Assembly: GCF_014898815.1 (NCBI RefSeq)
Contig: NW_026515501.1
Location: 620,001-684,000 of the forward strand
DNA from: Panonychus citri
Lineage: Eukaryota; Arthropoda; Arachnida; Trombidiformes; Tetranychidae
Length of the DNA: 64,000 nucleotides
Direction of reading: 5' to 3'
Part shown: positions 1 to 12,232 of the stretch, one piece after another
Layout: every line of letters starts with the position of its first letter
Numbering within the stretch: the stretch's first letter is position 1
Made by a program: the position numbers and the translations under genes
Notes under the pieces: model-generated
Database searches by the model: none
What the model was told of the DNA's origin: nothing
What the model saw: only the letters and a program-made list of their open reading frames with translations

Positions 1-467
1 AAACGATGAAATTAAACTTATAATTGTAATTAGAATGAAAAAAAAAGAGGTAACTGTTTCAATACACTATTGTAACTTATAGTGGGAGTGGGAAGAGGAT
101 GAGGATGAGGTGATGATGATGATGATGGAGGAGGAAAGTTACAGATATGCTTGATCACGTTTTTGTTTTAAGTCTGACATTTGGTTAGTTGATTGATTGA
201 GTTTTGTTAAAACTTTTTGTTTCTTGATTCTAACTAACTAATGATATACAATCAGTTTAATCAACGTACAATTTATACAGTTAACAATGATTATTATTGA
301 TTATTATTAAAATAAATATACAAATATCAAGATTGAGATTAGGTTCAGTTTTTTAAACGGAAAGTTGAATTGACGATTGATTTAGATGATTAGTCAAATT
401 TAAGTTGTTGCTTATTTGTTAATTACTAAAAGATTCTTGGTAATTTAATGAAACTTTCAATTCTTAC
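1..467 (-). other. sim intron 2 (partial)
   Basis: No coding segment resembling the start of the PAS-A domain (the expected continuation after SHLL) was found here on the minus strand, so this is read as intron continuing off the left edge. It contains GAT-rich runs near 95-130 and otherwise AT-rich sequence without clear structure. Confidence 0.6.
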
Positions 468-2079
468 CCTTAATAAATGTGACCCAAGCTCCTTAATGGT
501 AAACTCTAAGGAATCGTCCGGTGAGGGTCGAGTGCCCCATCCATCCCCTAATCCTGTAATTAAAACATTAAGATAGTTGATTAGTGATCAATTGATTCGA
601 GAGGGAGAGAAACATTTAACAATTGATGTTTAATGTTATACTGGCTGGAGATTCAAATTGAAACTGTGATCATCAAGGTAACAATAAATTGTACCGTTAA
701 TTGTTGTCTTCTTTACCAAATTCTCAAAAAAAGAAAATCATAAAATCTAAACAATCAGATGATAACTATCATCATATTGGATCAATCAAGAGTCCTTATT
801 GAAAATTTAGGAATACAAATGATAATATGTCAAGATTTTTAGTGGTTTTTTTTATTTCGAAATCATCAAGAATCAATGATGAAACTATGAAAGAATCTTC
901 AAGTTATCAACAATATATATCAAGCATTGAGTAGAACTGAAGATGAAGCATTCAAACAATCAAATGATACAAATCAGATCAGGGCTTAAGTGGGCTTAAC
1001 AATACAAATTGTTTACCTTAATATTTCATCTCTCTATCTTCATCATTAATCTCACTCAAATCATCATTATCATCGGTTTTATCTGCACAGTGAGTTACCA
1101 AGATAAAAAAACATTTCCGTTTACATGATTTCCATGATTGCAATTAAATCAATCACAAAGAGCATAGTTATTATTATGGAATCACAATCAAAAGTAAAAG
1201 GATGCGAAGGGCTTCATCATCCACCCTTATCATCATCCTCATCACCCCGAATATCATCCTTAAATAAACAAATTAAGGCTCGTAAGTTTTAATAGGAACC
1301 AAAATAAAAGGTAAATAAAATATGTCAAGATCAGTGTCAAAAAATCGGCTCATTTTATGCTCTTTTTTTGTCATCATCATCATCATCATCGTCTCTCTCT
1401 CTCTCTCTCTCTGCATCTTGGCTTCATCATCTTATTGTTTGCAAGAAGCCAAGTTGTTTTAGAGGAAAACAACTAAAGATTCCGTTGGTTTCCACCATAA
1501 AGTAATATCAATGGTTGAGAAATTACCTTTTGGGTTTATCGTTGTTTTTTTCCAGGTAAATGTTTACCTTTGTAAAGAAAATGTCCCTGTTTGTATCGCC
1601 CTGTGATAGAGTTTCCATAATGGTCAGATTGAAATACTTTATATGAAAATAATTGAATAATGATTGTTTCCTGTTTCCGACTAATGTTGATATTGATAAC
1701 AAAAAAACATTGTTTGCTTTATGTTTTACATTGTTATTGTAATAATTATCAATATTTAACTAACAAATATCTAATCAAATTCTTGATTTTTGAAAACTGG
1801 TAAAAGATTTGTGATCTGATCTGACAATCGTGAAAAATTGACGATTGAATACAATTTCGAATGAAATGAAATGCAATTGTGAAAAATGAATTCGATTTAC
1901 TTACCGTCTGGAAAAACATTACGAATCTTGAGATATGAAGAGGTCAATCTAATAATCGAAGCTTTATCCAATTGTCCAGTTATCGCTGCAGGTAAAGGTA
2001 ACAATTTTCCAAGATCGAGAAATTCAGCATTTTCCTTTTCTCGTCGAGTTCGAGCAGCATTTTTCGACTTTTCTTTCAT
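468..2079 (-). CDS. sim: Single-minded (bHLH-PAS transcription factor), first two coding exons
   Basis: Exon 1 is 1905-2079 (ATG at 2077-2079) and exon 2 is 468-553; the rest lies beyond the left edge. Exon 1 reads [20 protein letters not shown] at its start, then [27 protein letters not shown], which is the bHLH of SIM proteins almost word for word, including the SIM-type start directly on the basic region. The exon ends in phase 1 at a GTAAGT donor; exon 2 opens after TTACAG and supplies GLGDGWG and KELGSHLL, the conserved SIM linker just before the PAS-A domain, then stops at AGG|GTAAGA in phase 0. SIM proteins dimerise with Tango/ARNT in the nucleus; in flies sim is the midline master regulator. 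Trachealess/NPAS3 has a different basic region, so sim is preferred. The PAS domains are not in the window. Confidence 0.93.
554..1904 (-). other. sim intron 1
   Basis: An intron of about 1.35 kb between the bHLH exon and the linker exon. It holds a TCA/ATC run followed by a CT microsatellite at about 1392-1412. No further exon is evident. First introns of bHLH-PAS genes often carry enhancers, but nothing in the sequence proves this here. Confidence 0.6.
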
Positions 2080-2700
2080 AATAAAACCGAAACAAAGTCA
2101 CAGATCAATTTGGAAACTCAGTGGGCTCACTTGACATGAATTATAAAAAATCACTTTGAAACTAAAAAATAGTAAACAATAAGTTCATTGAGACAATCAG
2201 TCTTTCATGATAGTTGATTATTTAGCACTTGAAACGAGCAAATTTCACAGATAAAGTACAAAATGCGAAATGAAATCAATTGATTCGCAGTTCGAGTGAA
2301 GTTTGGGATAGAAAATGAATAAAAAGGGAGGTGAGAAAGGAGGTTTATCATTTCAACGATAGAATAACCAAGATGCGAATTTACTGCGCAGCTCAAGTTG
2401 AGATAATATTGCCTATAAAAGTTCATCATAATATCGGTCTATAAAAAGAATATCTAATTCCACCATTAATTAAATTACCTGTTGAAGAGATCGATTGATT
2501 GTGACTTCGATAAGACGCGAACAAACTTGCGAATTTTTTGATGAGAACTTTTGCTGAGCGAGTGTTTGGAAATTCGGCTGTTTGTTTCTTCGAGTCATTG
2601 ATATTGAGAAAATCGAGAGACAAAAGTGAGAATAAGTTTAATATTTTAATTCAGAATAAAAGTTATTATCATATAGCTCATTAGAAACGATAAAATAAAA
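2080..2700 (-). other. sim upstream region and 5' UTR
   Basis: About 620 bases between the sim start codon and the stop codon of the next gene, which is on the same strand. It should hold the sim promoter and 5' UTR. Two short minus-strand open frames (2205-2429 and 2426-2623) occur here but begin with non-ATG codons or show no homology, and are not called. A possible splice donor (CAACAG|GTAATT) near 2478 could belong to a 5' UTR exon. Confidence 0.4.
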
Positions 2701-3973
2701 TTATTCTGATTTTATTGGTAGTGAATAAGATAAATCATTGAGTCGCTTCTTGTGGTATTGATCGTTATAACTTTCGCTTTCGATATGTTCACAATGTTGA
2801 TTATACGCTGTGATGGCTGCAACACTTGACCAGGAATGATCAAGATTATCTTCTAAATAACTGAACAATGTTGCTAATAATGATAAATCAAAAGGAACTG
2901 ATGACGACCGCTTGTAGAAAATTTCGCATAAACGTTTTTGGCTAAGATTCAGCGAAAATGAAGGGAATTCTTGGCTCGGCTGACCATTTAGACGAAGATT
3001 ATCAACTTGGTTGATGAGATTATCAATTGATTGGTTATCGTTGAAATGAGAACCTGAAAAGAGATGAAAAAAAATTGAAAAGCAAAAAGAGTGAGAAGAG
3101 AAGTTTAGAAGTTTAAGTTTCAAGTCAAAGTTTAAATGTACAAATAAACAAGTGGTTAATTATGACTTTGTTTCCTTATTTGAAGATTATATTGTGAATC
3201 AGTTCACCTTTTTCACGCCAAATTGCGACCATAGAGTCCACATCATCATAGCTTCTCCACATATATTCTTGATATACAGCTCCATTGTATTTAAGTGAAA
3301 GGTAAAGATTGTACAATCTAAAAAAACACTGCGGTGTCCATTCCATACTACGAGGGTTATCCAGAATATTCATCACTTTGGTACAGACAAAAGGGCAAAG
3401 AGCAACAGGATGCGGCCTTTTGAAGATGAGTGAGCAAAAACACTGGTGACCTGCATTGAAATCGCACTGTCGAAATGAAGAAGCAAAAAGTTAATTTATT
3501 TCTTGCAAAATGAACTTTTTATCAATTGAACGTCAAAGACGAAATCACGAAACTGAATTATTCTGAGTCAGAATTTCTGACTAGTGAGTCACAAACTTAT
3601 TACCTAAGTCACCATCTATTGAACATTTGAGGAAGAAAAACATTTGCAGTCAAGATTAAAAAGAAAACATTAATTTTCATAATTATAACGATTAGTGATA
3701 GAATGAGACTACTGGATCAACTGAATTATTCCCCGCAATTGAATTTCTTTAACTAAAAAAGTTCATTAATCAAAATAACTTGTAACTCTAATAAAGTCAA
3801 CAGATAGCGACAGTTTCAAGTCGCTTGTTGTTGATTAAAAGCCTTGAGGGTTTAGCTCGAAAAGATTGTTTTTTCTGTAAAGAGAAACATTCTGTAAATT
3901 GACTGACAAATTGTCAGTGACAATTTAATTTCAGTGGTTGAGAGAATCACTTACATTTTTCATAAGATCTCAT
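2701..3973 (-). CDS. Unrecognised 204-residue protein with N-terminal Cys cluster
   Basis: Three exons with matching phases: 3955-3973 (19 nt, ATG at 3971-3973, in-frame TAG 15 bases upstream), 3208-3450 and 2701-3053, totalling 615 nt. The first intron is 504 bases, the second 154. The protein starts MRSYEKCHQCFC and has Cys at about 7, 10, 12, 25 and 29, a possible metal-binding or disulfide cluster, followed by an aromatic-rich stretch (FFRLYNLYLSLKYNGAVYQEY) trimmed here to its theme of Tyr/Leu helices, then a polar linker with NQSIDNLINQVDNLRLNG and a C-terminal region ending SLPIKSE. No signal peptide or membrane helix is evident. I do not recognise the family. Conserved splice phases and long open frames support a real gene; the 5' exon of only 19 nt is the least certain part. 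Confidence 0.65.
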
Positions 3974-5290
3974 TCTTTCTGAATTCTAATCTCTTTGTTT
4001 GATCCATGAAGACACAATACTAACCATTTTAGGACAATAATTGGTTCAGATGATGAGTTGTGTTGATGTTTAGTTTAATGGATGAACGGTAGACATATGG
4101 AATAAACAAGATGATTGTTGGTTAATTTAAATTCTTTAATTAATTGGAAAAATTAATTGAAAAGAGAAGAGTAAAATGGCTGCTAGACAGAAACAGAGAG
4201 AAAAAAGAAAGAACCAAATGATCGTATTTTTATTCATATGTGATCCCTAATATTCTCCCCTTACTTTTCCCTTCCATCGACCAATCAGGTTGTTAGAATT
4301 TTTCTTCTCTCTAGTTAAAGAGGGAAAATGTAAGCATTACAATCAGTTGAAAGAAAATTGGTTAACATGAACATTGATTGTGTCGAGTAATTAAATTGTT
4401 TCCATTTTAATTGTTACCATTGAGATTAACTGATTAACGACAGTTGATTGTAAACTTTCACCGATCTAAGATCTTTGACACCTGTTGCCAACCACCGAGT
4501 TACATTCAACCTGCGAAAGTGTTGAAAATGACACAATAAAATGGCCAATCAATGTAAGTTAATTTTTCTCTTTTTTTTTTGTTCTCTAAAAACAACAAAT
4601 TTTTTGCTATTTTATTTTTGTTGGTAAATATTTAGAAGTTTCCGTTTGAGTTGATCCATGATAAGCTTATTGATTTAATTTAATTGTTGTTGTCTTCACC
4701 TTTTTGACTTGGATCACAATCACCAACAATTATCAACGAAATACACTCATGATTCAATTGATTAAATTCAAGGACATCAATCAGTTGAATCTTATCAACC
4801 ATATCAACCACAGTGATTATTGTTTGTATCAATATCCAAATAATCAAGTGTTTTTTTTACCACAATCTAATTGCTACAATCTGATAGAAATTAATTATTA
4901 TTGATTATGATGAAAATGGTGAGAATAATATTTCAATCAAGTAAATAGGTTTTTATCTTAATTTCTCTCTTCGGAGATTCTGATTGTGAGATTGTAATCA
5001 TCAACAATTAAAAGAAAGAAGAGAGAGAGAAAATTTAATCACCATCGAGATAATTTAGTAGATAAACTAACGCTTATCATCATTGTCGAGATCTTAATCC
5101 ATCATCAGTTGAATATAAGTCGAATGAGCAAAAAAGAGGTACAACAATCAATACGATTGATATTCCATTCACATAAATTAACTTTTTCTCTTTAATTTTT
5201 ACAATTTCTCATTGATTAATTGTTCTAAATCTTATCTGTATTCTTTTAATTTTTCGACTTCACAATTGTTATATCCAATCATAGAAAATA
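3974..5290. other. Intergenic, divergent promoter region
   Basis: About 1.3 kb between two divergently transcribed genes (the unrecognised minus-strand gene and ATIC). AT-rich; no additional gene could be supported. A short plus-strand frame at 4704-4904 has no homology or splice context. Promoters for both neighbours are expected here but no clear TATA box was identified. Confidence 0.5.
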
Positions 5291-7642
5291 ATGTCTATTA
5301 AAGGAGAACTTGGTAAGTGTTATTATTACTTTTTTTTATTCTTCTCGATTGTTTTAACCTTTAATTATTTCCTGTTGATTCTTTAGCTGTGATATCTGTT
5401 TGGGACAAACGAGGTTTAATTGATTTCGCTCGTCGACTGGCTAATAGCGGATTGAATCTCGTGGCCAGTGGAGGATCAGCCAAGACTCTAAGAGAAAATG
5501 GGTTGAACCTGAAAGATGTGTCAGAGGTCACTGGAGCACCTGAGATGCTCGGTGGTCGAGTGAAGACTTTACACCCTGCGATTCATGGTGGTATTTTGGC
5601 TCGAAAAATTGATTCTGATCAATCAGATATGCGAAATCGTGGTTACCAATATATCGGTATTGTTGTTTGTAATTTGTATCCGTTTGTTCAAACGATTAAC
5701 TCACCAAACGTGACCATTGCCGATGCCGTTGAACAGGTGGACATTGGAGGTGTTACTCTACTTCGAGCTGGTGCTAAGAATCATGATCGAGTAGCTGTGA
5801 TCTGTGATCCAAATGACTATCATCTGTAAGTAAAGGGTGTCTGAAATAAGAGCACAATTGGTAAGAGAAATGATAATTTTTGACTAAATGACCACTTGTT
5901 GATTTAATCTAATAGATTTTTTCCATCAATAGATGACAATGTCTCTGTCGCAAAATTACCATTTCTTTTTATCTCTTACCAATTGTGCTCTTATTTCAGA
6001 CACCCTTTAAATAGAAAATTTTTAACATAATCTTTTCTCATCAACAAATTTCGCTTCAAATTTGATCAACAGAGTTGCTTCCGAGATTGAACTTAATGGT
6101 GTTGTTTCAGCTGAGGTGCGACGAATGTTGGCTGTTAAAGCTTTCAATCATACTGCTCAATATGATTTGGCCATTTCCAATTACTTTAGATCTCAATATT
6201 GTTCTGGAGTCTCCCAATTGACCCTTAGATATGGCATGAATCCCCACCAAAAACCCGCTCAACTTTACACAATGGAAGCAAATTTACCCATGAGAGTAGT
6301 CAATGGATCTCCTGGTTTCATCAATCTTTGTGATGCTCTTAATGCCTGGCAATTAGTTCGTGATTTAAAACAAGCCCTTAATATGCCAGCAGCCACATCA
6401 TTTAAACACGTTTCTCCGGCTGGAGCCGCTGTTGGTGTCCCATTAACTGGACCACAATTACGATTATGTTGTGTTGAAGATATGGCTAATGATCTAACAC
6501 CATTGGCCACCGCTTATGCTCGTGCTCGAGGAGCCGATCGAATGTCCTCTTTTGGTGATTTTGTGGCCCTTTCTGATATCTGTGACGTTCCCACCGCCAA
6601 GATAATCTCACGGGAAGTTTCTGATGGGATAATTGCACCAGGTTATCAAGAAGAGGCTTTGAATATACTTAAGAAAAAGAAAGGTGGTTCTTATTGTATT
6701 CTAGAGGTAAATTATCTTACTCTTCATCTAATGAGATCAATTAAATTGATTTGATTACCATCGTTAGTTGAAGTTGACTTTGACAAACAAGTGATAAACT
6801 GTATCAATTGATTGCCTTTTATCTTGATTAATTTTCTCTCTTATCTAATGCAGATTGATCCTAATTACGAGCCATCAGATATGGAAACAAGAACACTTTT
6901 CGGTTTAACATTGGAACAAAAAAGAAATGATGTATTAATTAATGAGAAGTTATTTAATGTCGATAAGATCATTTCAAAGAACAATAATGTAAGTACTCGA
7001 AAGTTAAATCATCAATTAATCTCGTAACAATTAATAAATTGATTACAATCATAACCTGTTAATGAACTTGCTATTCTTTTTTTTCAACAGTTATCTAAAG
7101 AAGCGATTCGAGATTTAATTGTTGCTACGATTGCTCTTAAATATACACAATCAAATTCAGTTTGTTACGCCAAAGATGGTCAAGTAATTGGTATCGGTGC
7201 TGGTCAACAATCACGAATTCATTGTACCAGATTAGCAGGTGACAAAGCTAACAATTGGTGGATGAGGCAACATCCGACCATCTCTCAAATGGTTTTCAAG
7301 AAAACAATTAAACGAGCTGAACAATCAAATTATACCGATGTTTATGTCAATCGACAAGTTGGCCTAGAAATGGACGAGAAAAAATGGAAAGAAGCTTTCG
7401 AGGTTGCACCTAAACTGTTAACAGAAGATGATGCCAAAAACTGGATTAAGGAGATGAACGGAGTTGCTTTAAGTTCTGATGCCTTTTTCCCGTTCCGAGA
7501 TAATATCGATAGAGCGGCAATGTCGGGGGTCACTTATGTCGCAAGTCCTGGAGGATCGACTAACGATCAGGTGGTTGTCGATGCTTGTAATGACCACGGA
7601 ATGGTTTTGGTCCATACTGGATTAAGATTATTCCATCATTAA
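5291..7642 (+). CDS. ATIC: Bifunctional purine biosynthesis protein PURH (AICAR transformylase / IMP cyclohydrolase)
   Basis: Five exons: 5291-5312, 5387-5825, 6073-6706, 6854-6988 and 7091-7642; all phases join and give 593 residues, matching the usual about 592. It catalyses the last two steps of de novo IMP synthesis in the cytosol: formylation of AICAR with 10-formyl-THF and ring closure. The N-terminal MGS-like IMP cyclohydrolase domain starts [18 protein letters not shown] and carries [18 protein letters not shown]. The transformylase domain carries the catalytic Lys-His pair in [13 protein letters not shown], and [18 protein letters not shown] and the C-terminal [12 protein letters not shown] typical of the family. 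The gene ends convergently with the UMAD1-like gene. Intron 2 carries a MITE. The first coding exon has only 22 nt. No defect is visible. Confidence 0.97.
5831..6009. mobile_element. MITE of Tc1/mariner type, TA target duplication
   Basis: A 175-bp element (5833-6007) in ATIC intron 2 has near-perfect terminal inverted repeats of about 35 bases: AAGGGTGTCTGAAATAAGAG at the left end and its reverse complement at the right end, continuing inward with CACAATTGGTAAGAGA on both sides. It is flanked by TA on each side (5831-5832, 6008-6009), the duplication made by Tc1/mariner transposases. There is no coding capacity, so it is non-autonomous. It starts six bases after the splice donor and the donor itself is intact. 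Confidence 0.88.
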
Positions 7643-7878
7643 AAATGTTCTCTCAATCTAATTAACTGTTTAGAGAAACTTGTTATTATAAATATGAAAC
7701 ACTTTTTTGTTTATGAGATTTGATATTTCCTTTGGTATCTGATTGAGTGATAATTAATGATTGTGAGTTTAAATGAAAATGATTCATTTTAATGAGTTGA
7801 TGAATTAATGAGAGCAACAATTGTCTCGGATTCTTGAAGTTATTTGATAAAAATTTTAGAATATGAAAAGAATCAAGA

Positions 7879-8374
7879 TTATTGGTACTCGTTGAGAAAA
7901 CTTTTCTCCAATGAGAAGTTATAATCGGACATTGATGGAGCTGAGAGAAATAGATCAATCTTTTCAATTGTTTCGAAATAAGGTTTCAATTCAACACTCA
8001 TTTTCTGTCCAGGTAAATTTAAATTGCAGGTAAACGGAACATTTTCCAATGGGGATAAATGCTTGTCATCCAATTGTCTTGTTGAACTTGCGCTGGCTGC
8101 GGCGGCCGCTTCTCCATTTCTACTCTGAAAGTACGAATGATACGAACAAAATTAAGCGACAATTTCATCAACAATCAGCAATCAAGATGCAACTCACCAA
8201 TTCAGAGAAATCAATGTAAGGATATAATGTGTTTTCAGGAGGATTCCCTTGGTTTGGAACAACAACAAAATCTTCATCGGTTGTAGTATTTTCTTGTTTA
8301 CTTGTAGAAGCCTGATTAGAGCCCGAAGCGGACTTTTTACTCCGACCAAAGACATTACCAAATAGATCCAACAT
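7879..8374 (-). CDS. UMAD1: UMA-domain protein, UMAD1-like (ESCRT-I associated)
   Basis: Coding exons 8198-8374 and 7879-8124 join in phase 0 to give 140 residues; human UMAD1 has 137. The protein starts MLDLFGNVFGRSKK, has a short motif DEDFVVV near residue 37 that matches the GFVLL motif of UMAD1, an Ala-rich linker, and a C-terminal UMA domain: PLENVPFTCNL and the closing YNFSLEKSFLNEY, equivalent to DVPFTL and YDFTLENSVL in UMAD1/UBAP1/MVB12. UMA domains link such proteins to ESCRT-I, which sorts ubiquitinated cargo into multivesicular bodies. An upstream non-coding exon is likely: donor AAAG|GTAAG at 8514-8519 and acceptor CATCAG at 8376-8378, one base before the ATG. The gene converges with ATIC, 236 bases between stop codons. 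The assignment rests on two short motifs and length. Confidence 0.75.
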
Positions 8375-8519
8375 CCTGATGAACAATTAAAAATGAATCA
8401 GAATCAATTTGAAGAATAAACAAATTTCTCTTTCAGTTTCTACAAGGTAAACATGGCGAAGAAAACAATTGATACACAAAGAATAGAATCAGAATATTAT
8501 TGTGGATCAAAATCTTACC

Positions 8520-9070
8520 TTTAATTTGATGGGAACAGTTAATTGAAACAGTTAAAAATTATCTAAGACAAGCTCAGTAATTAATCACCAATTGATCACA
8601 AAAATGTAAACAAACCAGAAAATTGAGAAACCAAATGATCGATTTTTTCTAATTTTTCGATCAATCGCTCGAGCCAATCAATCGAAAGAGTAATTTAATC
8701 ATAAGATATTAATACATGTAATCAATTAAATTGACAATTAAACTGAGGAATAAAAGTTTTAATTATCATTACAGAATAAAATATCATGTTTCATTAAAGA
8801 GTAATAGAGAATCAAGAATTAAGAATTAAGAAATATTCAATCAAATTTAGATGATAACTGAATCATCTCCTTATGATTAAGTGAAGTAACAATCAAAGAA
8901 ATTGTTATGATAATTATGAGTTAATTGTTTGTTTTTACAAATTGTTTCAATATTTAGTAAGATGAATTGAGCTTGTAAATGTAATGAGATTTAAACACAA
9001 TGGAACAAAAAAAAAGTGTGAAAAATTTAATTATCGATTTGATGGTCGATTAGATTGAAATAAAAAAAGT
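8520..9070. other. Intergenic between UMAD1-like and mucin-like genes
   Basis: About 550 bases containing the UMAD1-like promoter/first non-coding exon on the right of 8519 and the 3' end of the mucin-like gene. AT-rich with many CAATTAA-type words; no gene seen. Confidence 0.45.
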
Positions 9071-10555
9071 TTATTTCGATAACCAATTGAGTCCATGATT
9101 TGAATTATGACCGGAACCCTGAACGGTAATCCAACGGGGAGAAGAAGCAGAAGTTTCCGGTTCATCATGATGAGATGAAGAGTAACTTAAATCAGATAAT
9201 CGGTCATCGATTGTTGGTCGAGGTTCTAATCCGTCAAGTAAAGGTGATAGATGGTTAATCGGACGAGAACGAAGCTTCTGATTGAATGGACTGTTGATAT
9301 AATTGATTAGATTACCTGGCCCTCCAGTTGATCCACTGATTGAGTCCATCATTCCAGGTAGAAGGGGCATTTTACTTGTCGATTTCATGATCAGATAAGG
9401 AATCGCGACAAGTGATCGAGTTTGTTTGTTGTAAAAATAAATTGGAGAAACGGACATTTGAAGTGTTGGCATTGACTCCGAAATCAATTGATGGACTGAT
9501 AACTTATTGTGTAAACTTTTCTTGTGTTTCATTGCTTCAGTTAATTCTGATGACGATGATGATGGTTGAGGTGAATTGGTCATTGATGATTGTGTTGAAA
9601 TTGATGGTCGACCTTCAACCTCACGATGTTGATTGTTGATACTCTGAGTTGATGTTACCGGTGAAATGGTTGATGGGACTGGTGAAGTTGTGGTTGTGGA
9701 AGGAGTTGTTGTTGTGCTTGGTGGTTTAGTTGTTGATTCTGTGGTTGGAATGGTAGTTGTTGTGGTAGAAGTGGCGGTTGTTGTTGTTGTTGGTGGTGTT
9801 TCTGTGGTTTCTTCTTCTTCTTCGTCCTCGACATTTTCATCGCCGTTCATTTGCATTAATTTTTCGGGCTTTTGTTCCAACATTTCGTGTTCTAATCTAT
9901 GATTTTGGATTAGATTTTTAATCTGAACCTTAGCTGGAATCAAATGAACATTAGAAATGTTAATCAATCAACTCTAATATGATTTGAATCTCAATCAGAA
10001 TAAATTTACTTACAGTTCGACTGACCTTTAATTTCTTGTCCGTTGTCCTTTCCTCGTATGATCACATCACTCGGATTAGATGAAGATACTCCCGGTTCCA
10101 GAGATTTACCATTAAAAGCGTAATTCCGACCAATATAATCCATCATTCTGAAGGCATCAGAATTTCTATAACCATAAACACCTTTCATCCCATTCCAATT
10201 TGATTCAGTTCGATCAGAATCACCTTTGTGATTGTTACGATTATCATTCTCAAATCCAGTTTCTATCTCTTCATTAAAACGATAAGTAGGTGAAGGGATA
10301 TTCTGTAAGAAAATTGAAGTGAACACCAATGGAAATGAAATGATTAACAAATAATCAAGTAGATTAACAGGTTAATAATCAACCTGTAAGATTAATTAAT
10401 CTTCTTACCTTTGAATCGTAAGTTTTATCATCTTTACGGGCGAAAACAACATTACCAACAATTGAACAAAGAAACAGCAATTGAAGTGTTGATTTAGGAA
10501 TTGTTTCCGTGTCGATTAATGAATTTTTACTCGAGATTGACAACAATTTAACCAT
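9071..10555 (-). CDS. Secreted Thr-rich mucin-like protein, function unknown
   Basis: Three exons, 10409-10555 (ATG at 10553-10555), 10014-10302 and 9071-9933, join in phase to 432 residues. Residues about 27-42 (TLQLLFLCSIVGNVVFA) look like a signal peptide after a long n-region, so the product probably enters the secretory pathway. A polar middle follows (GFENDNRNNHKGDSD), then an acidic stretch EDEEEEETTETP and a Thr/Pro/Ser tract of roughly 70 residues made of TTTT, TTTP and PSTTTT units, the usual mark of dense O-glycosylation. The C-terminal 150 residues are less biased (SVSPIYFYNKQTRSLVAIPYL) and contain no second membrane helix. I do not recognise a named family. Upstream ATG-like starts in the same frame would destroy the signal peptide position, so the start at 10555 is chosen. 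Confidence 0.72.
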
Positions 10556-12232
10556 AATTATTTGTATTAAGTGTTTATTAGTTGAAAACAGAAAAGTAAT
10601 TACAATCAATTTAATCCAAAGATGATGTTGACACAATATTGAAGCAAAGGTAAAGAGTTTCAACTGATTTGATTGCTGTTTCAAAGTTAAATGATTTAAA
10701 TATAAGTGAAAATGGTTCCTTTATAATGATGATTAAGGATAAGCCCAATTTAATGATTGTTAATCAACAACAATTAAAAATGAACTGAAAGATATTCTAA
10801 CCATAAAAAAAGGCGAATGGGAAATCAAAAGGGAAACACCTTCGATCCATCGTCAGGTTATTTTCACTTGTAAACTTTAATTCCAATTTTGATTCAAGTT
10901 TAATTAGAAACAATTAAGAAACTTATCCCCTGTGATCTATAAATGAATCGGAACAATGGTCAACTACAATCTCCACCCTCTGATTACCTGAATGTTACTG
11001 ATTTCTATCCACAATCAACAGATCATCATCATCATTATCATCATAATTATCGTTCTCATCTTTATCAATAAAGTGTATCAATTGTTGTTAAGTGTTAATC
11101 CAGTTCCAGAAATGACAAAAGCCAGGATCAAATGGTGAAAGTGATCGGGATAAGGATTATGATTAATTAGGTGGAGGAAGAGGAGGAGATTAAAATTAGG
11201 ATTAAGATGAGAACTGGAATACAAATATTTATATTTAAATTAAACTGCGAGAATAACAATTAATATTTAAGTGTCACAATCAACTAATTTTTCTGGTTTT
11301 CATCTTCTACCCTACAACAATATCATCACCATTTTTACCCGCCTAACAATTTAATTGTATCTTAATGGTGTTACTTAAATTGAGTTTACAAAAAAATCTT
11401 ATTGTGTTTAATTTACTGTCCATCATCAACTAACCATCAAGTTAATTCAGTTCATTATTATTATCATTATGATAGGAATAAATAATATTTTTATCAATTG
11501 ATGAAGGGAAACAATATGAATAATGGTTGATTGTGTTGGTTAAATATCAACAATTTAGACTCAACTTTAATATTTATTTTAATTCTAATTACCTGTTGAT
11601 TTGCTTGAATCGCAGGAAAAATTAATTGAAATCAAATCAAAGAGAAAAATAAATTATTTTTACTCCATTTTTTTGTGATTCCAATGACTTTAAATTAATC
11701 AAATTAACTAATTAAGTTTAACCGTTAATAACTTTTCCAGGTAATTTGTTACCTAATGATGGAAATAAATTGTTACATTTTCAACTAAGAGTTATTATTA
11801 AATATCATTAACAATTGTTGATTATCGTTGATCATTAATTCATAATTGTTACAATTTTTCTGTCCACAAACTACCGTTGATTGTTGATTCGATAATTGAT
11901 TAGATCAAATTTAGATTTTTATATTAAATCATATTTTCTGTGATATTTTTTTTTTAAGATTAAATTGCTACTACAATTACAATTGATTCTTAAATTGGAA
12001 ACAGTTAATTTGATTTGGAAAAAGAGAGATGTATACACAATTTAACGATTTTATTTCAAAGTAATTAATGGATCAACTCGTTAATGAGAGATGAGAAAGA
12101 TGATTGTGAGCTATTTCCGATAGATTGTCCACAATTAAAAAATAAATTCTTTGTGAGAGAGGAAAAGAGAACCAAATTCGAAAAGTTACAGAAAAAAAGT
12201 TCGATATATTTTCTGAGCTGAGATCATAAGGA
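10556..12232. other. Intergenic region
   Basis: About 1.7 kb with the promoter of the mucin-like gene at the left and the 3' end of dyskerin at the right. It is AT-rich with scattered AACAATTAA and ATCATC words. No coding segment with plausible splicing could be supported. Confidence 0.5.

Noticed and set aside
1886..2134. Plus-strand frame over the sim bHLH exon
   Set aside because: It is the antisense shadow of the sim first exon, which matches the SIM bHLH exactly.
2205..2623. Two overlapping minus-strand frames between sim and the next gene
   Set aside because: Both start at non-ATG or unsupported codons, the joining phases do not make a protein, and the position fits sim 5' UTR and promoter.
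4704..4904. Plus-strand frame rich in Asn/Ile upstream of ATIC
   Set aside because: Composition follows the AT-rich background, and it lies in the promoter interval with no splice signals leading into ATIC.
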